Shown: positions 61,468 to 64,000 of the stretch, piece by piece | Layout: each line of letters begins with the position of its first letter | Numbering within the stretch: the first letter of the stretch is position 1 | NCBI RefSeq assembly: GCF_003031585.1 | Contig: NZ_PWAA01000022.1 | Coordinates: 248,001 to 312,000, forward strand | Source of the DNA: Thalassobius sp. I31.1 | Lineage (GTDB): Bacteria > Pseudomonadota > Alphaproteobacteria > Rhodobacterales > Rhodobacteraceae | Length of the DNA: 64,000 nt | Direction: 5' to 3' | The notes under the pieces: generated by a model | Database searches by the model: none | What the model was told of the DNA's origin: nothing | What the model saw: only the letters and a program-made list of their open reading frames with translations | Program-made: the position numbers and the translations under genes

Positions 61468-61944
61468 ATGCTAATATTTTGGGAACGAATAGGGTCACAA
61501 CCCATCGACCAGTTGGCTGCTTGAGGCGGCGCTGACCCGGATGAATTTAATGCGGATGGGGTCGGCGGAGAAACCCCTTGGCTGAAATCGCTTGTTTCAA
61601 CTGGAATAGACACTGATATGCCCGGCGGCATGGGGTTGACGCCTGCGATGATTGCGGCCTGGGAAGGACAGGCAGATGTGCTGGAATATTTCCTGTCGCT
61701 GGGTGTGAACCTGAAACATGTGAACGCCTATGGCGGCGGCTATCTGGGTACCTGTATTCACGGGGCAGAAAATTGCCCGAACCGGGACAGGCGTGACCAT
61801 CTGCGCTGTCTGAAACTGTTGCTGCAGGCGGGCGTGCCGCTGCCAAAACGGGCGGCGGATCTCTGTGGAGTACCGGAGTTGTCGGAATTTATGCGGGCTT
61901 ACGGGGAAGAACATCCAGAGCAGCTTGTGGAAGGCGCAGCGTAA
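61468..61944 (+). pseudogene. Ankyrin-repeat protein with an internal stop codon
   Basis: From ATG 61468 (AGGAGGAAG upstream) the frame reads MLIFWERIGSQPIDQLAA, then TGA at 61522-61524, then GGADPDEFNADGVGGETPWL without any frame change, and continues as ankyrin-like MGLTPAMIAAWEGQADVLEYFLSLGVNLKHVN, ending EGAA. Removing one nonsense codon would give a 158-residue ankyrin protein. A re-start at ATG 61618 is possible, producing 108 residues. Either this is real decay or one base is misread. A 12-base perfect hairpin follows at 61978-62005. Confidence 0.68.
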
Positions 61945-61977
61945 GAGAGATTGCGCTGGCTTCGCCATCGCCGAGGG

Positions 61978-62005
61978 GCGCGCCGGACCTTGCGGTCCGG
62001 CGCGC
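61978..62005. terminator. Strong hairpin after the ankyrin gene
   Basis: A perfect 12-base stem, GCGCGCCGGACC and GGTCCGGCGCGC, closes a TTGC loop. It lies between two convergent genes and probably terminates transcription, although the T run is weak. Confidence 0.7.
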
Positions 62006-62051
62006 TCTTATCCTGCAATCTTCCGCGCAAACTGCTGGCCTTCAATGTTGT

Positions 62052-63020
62052 TCAGTTTGCCTTCCAGACTAAAGTATTTTCAAAATTCCCGGCATTCAGG
62101 TCAGCTTTTGTGATCCAGAAGGATAAGGCGTAACCATTTGGATATTCATATCTCAAAGGATAATCCTGCCCCATAACCTGAAAAAGAAGCACATGATCCC
62201 TGGTCAATTTTGGCCAATGATCATACGCGTGAAAGCTATGCGACCGTGCAACACAGGTATATTCATAACCGAACATACGATGCGGGTTTTTGTAATTCAG
62301 GTCATTCTTTGGTGGCCGTTTCAGCTTCGTTTTACAGAGCCCACAGTGTTTCACGAGCTCTTTGTACTTGTCATATGCAAGAGACACAGCAACTGACCGT
62401 TCGAGACAGTCATTTTCTTCCTCACCTGGCCAGTCAGGATGACTTGGATGGCTAGGCTCATCATAAACATTGGCCAGAAGAAACTCCATTGGCCAGTGAT
62501 TTAACCCTTCTGTGTCTCCATTAAAATACCCAGCCTCAAATCGCTTTGCCGCCGCCGCCAGAGTGCCATAATCAGGGTATTCCGTATGTGGGTCCGGTAG
62601 AGGCGTTGCCTTGCGTGGAGGGCATTGACTGACATCATCCGCCACATAGATCACCTTTACCCCCTCACCGCTCAGCAATGGCGGAATGTGGGATGTATCA
62701 TCAAACGGCGCAAGGATCGGTTCCACAAAGACAAACAGCGTGCCGCGTTCAGGGAATTCCGGAAACTCCATCGCGCGGGGCACAAAGCGCAGATCGATCT
62801 GAAAGATGAAATGCAGCGGCACGTCAACCTCGGGAAACGGGCATTTATAGACGGGCCATTCGATATGTTCCGGCAGGGTCGGCTGCCCCCCCCAAAAAAC
62901 CAGCAGCCCGGCATGCCTTCATCTGTCTGCTTTGTCGTGCGCAACATCATCGTTGCCAGGCTGCGCATCCGCGAGAGGTAGCCGTCGATTTCAACGTCGC
63001 TCAGTTTTTTTGTCGGTCAT
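62052..63020 (-). pseudogene. DUF1963-like protein broken at two homopolymers
   Basis: The gene starts at ATG 63020 (MTDKK...). At the T7 run 63005-63011 (A7 on the coding strand) the frame is lost; with six A residues it continues KLSDVEIDGYLSRMRSLATMML and MPGCWFFGG. At the C8 run 62886-62893 (G8) it must shift again; with nine G residues it joins QPTLPEHIEWPVYKCPFP and then runs open to 62052. The joined product of about 322 residues matches the DUF1963 (YwqG) type, including the FGG..LPE.IEWP block. As read, it stops after nine codons. Function of the family is unknown. Confidence 0.7.
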
Positions 63021-63098
63021 GAATTTGCTCTCAAAATACATATGCGAAATGTGAATGGATGGGCAAAGGGAAAACCAATGCCCATCGTTGCTGTGAAA

Positions 63099-64000
63099 TC
63101 AGCGTTTCTTCTTATGTTTGCCTTTACGCGAGGCCGCTTCTTCCTGGGTGCGGCGCTGATAACGTGTCGTGGCTTTGCCGCGTGAACGGGCTTCGTGCAC
63201 GGTTTCCGTGTTCAGCGCGTCTTCCTCGCTCAGCTTTTGCCAGCGGGACAGGCGATCTGCATCAAGTTCCCCCGAAGCAATCGCCGCACCAATGGCGCAG
63301 CCCGGTTCCCCCGCATGAGAGCAGTTGCGGAACTTGCACTGGGTCGAAAGTTCTTCCAGATCCGCGAACACCGCGCCTATTCCATCCTGCGCATCAAGAA
63401 GCTGCAATTCCCGCATCCCCGGCGTGTCGATAATCCAGCGCCCGTGCAGGGCCGGATACAGATTGCGCGTGGTGGTCGTGTGCCGGCCTTTGGCGTCGTC
63501 TTCCCGGATCGCAGCGGTCAGCGGCCCGCCATCATCCGCACCGGTCAGCGCGTTGGTCAGGGTGGATTTCCCTACACCGGAAGACCCCAGAAGCGCCGCC
63601 GTCTGGCCTTCCTGCCAGTGATCAAACAGCGCAGTTGCGGCGTCACTTTCATGCGCATTCAGGGCGATCACCGCAAGGCCGGGCTGCAAGGCCTGTGCCT
63701 GCGCGATATAGGGCGCGGGATCTTCCAGATCCGCTTTGGTGAGAACCAGCACCGGGGTACACCCCGCACTGGCGGCCATCACCAGATAGCGTTCCAGGCG
63801 GGCGGCGTTGAAATCGGCGTTGCAGGAGGTGGTGATAAACAGCACGTCCACATTCGCGGCAATCAGCTGAGACCGCGCATCATGGCCCGCAGCACGGCGG
63901 TTGATCCGCGAGCGTCGTTCCAACACCCGTTCCACCCGGTTTTCAGATCGCGCCAGCACCCAGTCGCCCACCGCCAGTTCCGCAACCGACATATCGGGCG
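63099..64000 (-). CDS. rsgA: Ribosome small subunit-dependent GTPase RsgA, partial
   Basis: The frame leaves the window on the right, so the N-terminus is missing; about 300 residues are present. MSVAELAVGDWVLAR is the end of the N-terminal OB fold. The circularly permuted GTPase motifs are LVLTKADLED (G4), LLGSSGVGKSTLTNAL (G1) and IDTPGMREL (G3). A zinc finger (CKFRNCSHAGEPGC) and a C-terminal basic tail (KGKHKKKR) follow. RsgA helps mature the 30S subunit. It starts a group separate from the DUF1963 gene. Confidence 0.95.
   Translation of the reverse strand, partial: PDMSVAELAVGDWVLARSENRVERVLERRSRINRRAAGHDARSQLIAANVDVLFITTSCNADFNAARLERYLVMAASAGCTPVLVLTKADLEDPAPYIAQAQALQPGLAVIALNAHESDAATALFDHWQEGQTAALLGSSGVGKSTLTNALTGADDGGPLTAAIREDDAKGRHTTTTRNLYPALHGRWIIDTPGMRELQLLDAQDGIGAVFADLEELSTQCKFRNCSHAGEPGCAIGAAIASGELDADRLSRWQKLSEEDALNTETVHEARSRGKATTRYQRRTQEEAASRKGKHKKKR

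Noticed and set aside
1-64000. Prophage, IS element, integron or CRISPR-Cas locus
   Set aside because: No transposase, integrase, phage structural gene, cas gene or terminal repeat could be found in any frame.
1-64000. tRNA or rRNA genes
   Set aside because: I looked for T-loop and acceptor-stem patterns in the gene-free spacers and saw none; a covariance search would be decisive.

Overview
The window is chromosomal DNA of an alphaproteobacterium, most likely an aerobic marine Rhodobacterales (Roseobacter-like) species; I cannot name the genus. Support: the DUF4175/TIGR02302 protein next to lysA, an mcl1 malyl-CoA lyase of Rhodobacter type, the cell-cycle regulator TrcR (DUF1013), COQ9, NnrS, Hint_2-domain proteins, RTX proteins and a TctABC/TctDE uptake system. 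Most genes have moderately high GC. A few genes (about 9.0-9.9, 18.0-18.7 and 60.3-61.4 kb) are visibly AT-richer and look acquired. I found no tRNA or rRNA gene, IS element, prophage or CRISPR array.

Layout. 0-7.4 kb: the end of lysA, a large TIGR02302 membrane protein, a zinc-ribbon membrane protein, then a tightly overlapped run ftsE-ftsX-plsC-PPOX protein-histidine phosphatase. 7.4-10 kb: accessory interval between the phosphatase and accA, with a Hint protein, a diverged second copy of the phosphatase 3' end, an AT-rich membrane-anchored protein and two similar terminators. 10-18.7 kb: accA, two tandem secreted Cys-containing paralogues, an AraC/GyrI-like regulator with a DUF1801 gene, mcl1, a DHFR-like protein, a frameshifted membrane protein, an MFS transporter and an LRR protein. 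19-22 kb: the dgcN-dgcA-dat D-amino-acid operon. 22-30 kb: DUF5671 with a frameshifted partner, a CaiB-type CoA-transferase, DUF1244 with N-formylglutamate amidohydrolase, pyk, rpmI-rplT, nnrS. 29-34 kb: pheS and pheT separated by SUKH-like and ASCH genes, then ytoQ. 34-42.9 kb: a second Hint protein, GST, mscL, LysR and LysE genes, ald with its Lrp regulator, peroxiredoxin, DMT transporter. 43-45.6 kb: two RTX paralogues head to head, with matching terminators. 45.6-50 kb: rpsU, coq9, a quinone oxidoreductase, a small HTH gene beside a palindrome-rich spacer, RNase T2, trcR. 50-56 kb: tctCBA divergent from tctDE plus a periplasmic binding protein. 56-60 kb: dnaX-ybaB-traB/gumN-recR. 60-64 kb: a PhyH-like gene, a broken ankyrin gene, a frameshifted DUF1963 gene and partial rsgA.

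How genes work together. DgcN/DgcA/Dat form a route in which D-amino acids are collected as D-glutamate by transamination and D-glutamate is returned to the L-series through N-acetylated intermediates. TctDE, with the periplasmic protein encoded after it, probably controls the divergent tricarboxylate transporter. Lrp faces ald and probably regulates it. dnaX, ybaB and recR form a replication and repair operon. FtsEX links division to cell-wall remodelling.

Unexplained structure lies mainly in (1) the phosphatase-accA interval, which looks like two stacked cargo units, (2) the head-to-head RTX duplication, (3) the structured spacer at 48.06-48.24 kb, and (4) several genes broken at homopolymer runs, which could be real decay, slippage-based switching or assembly error.
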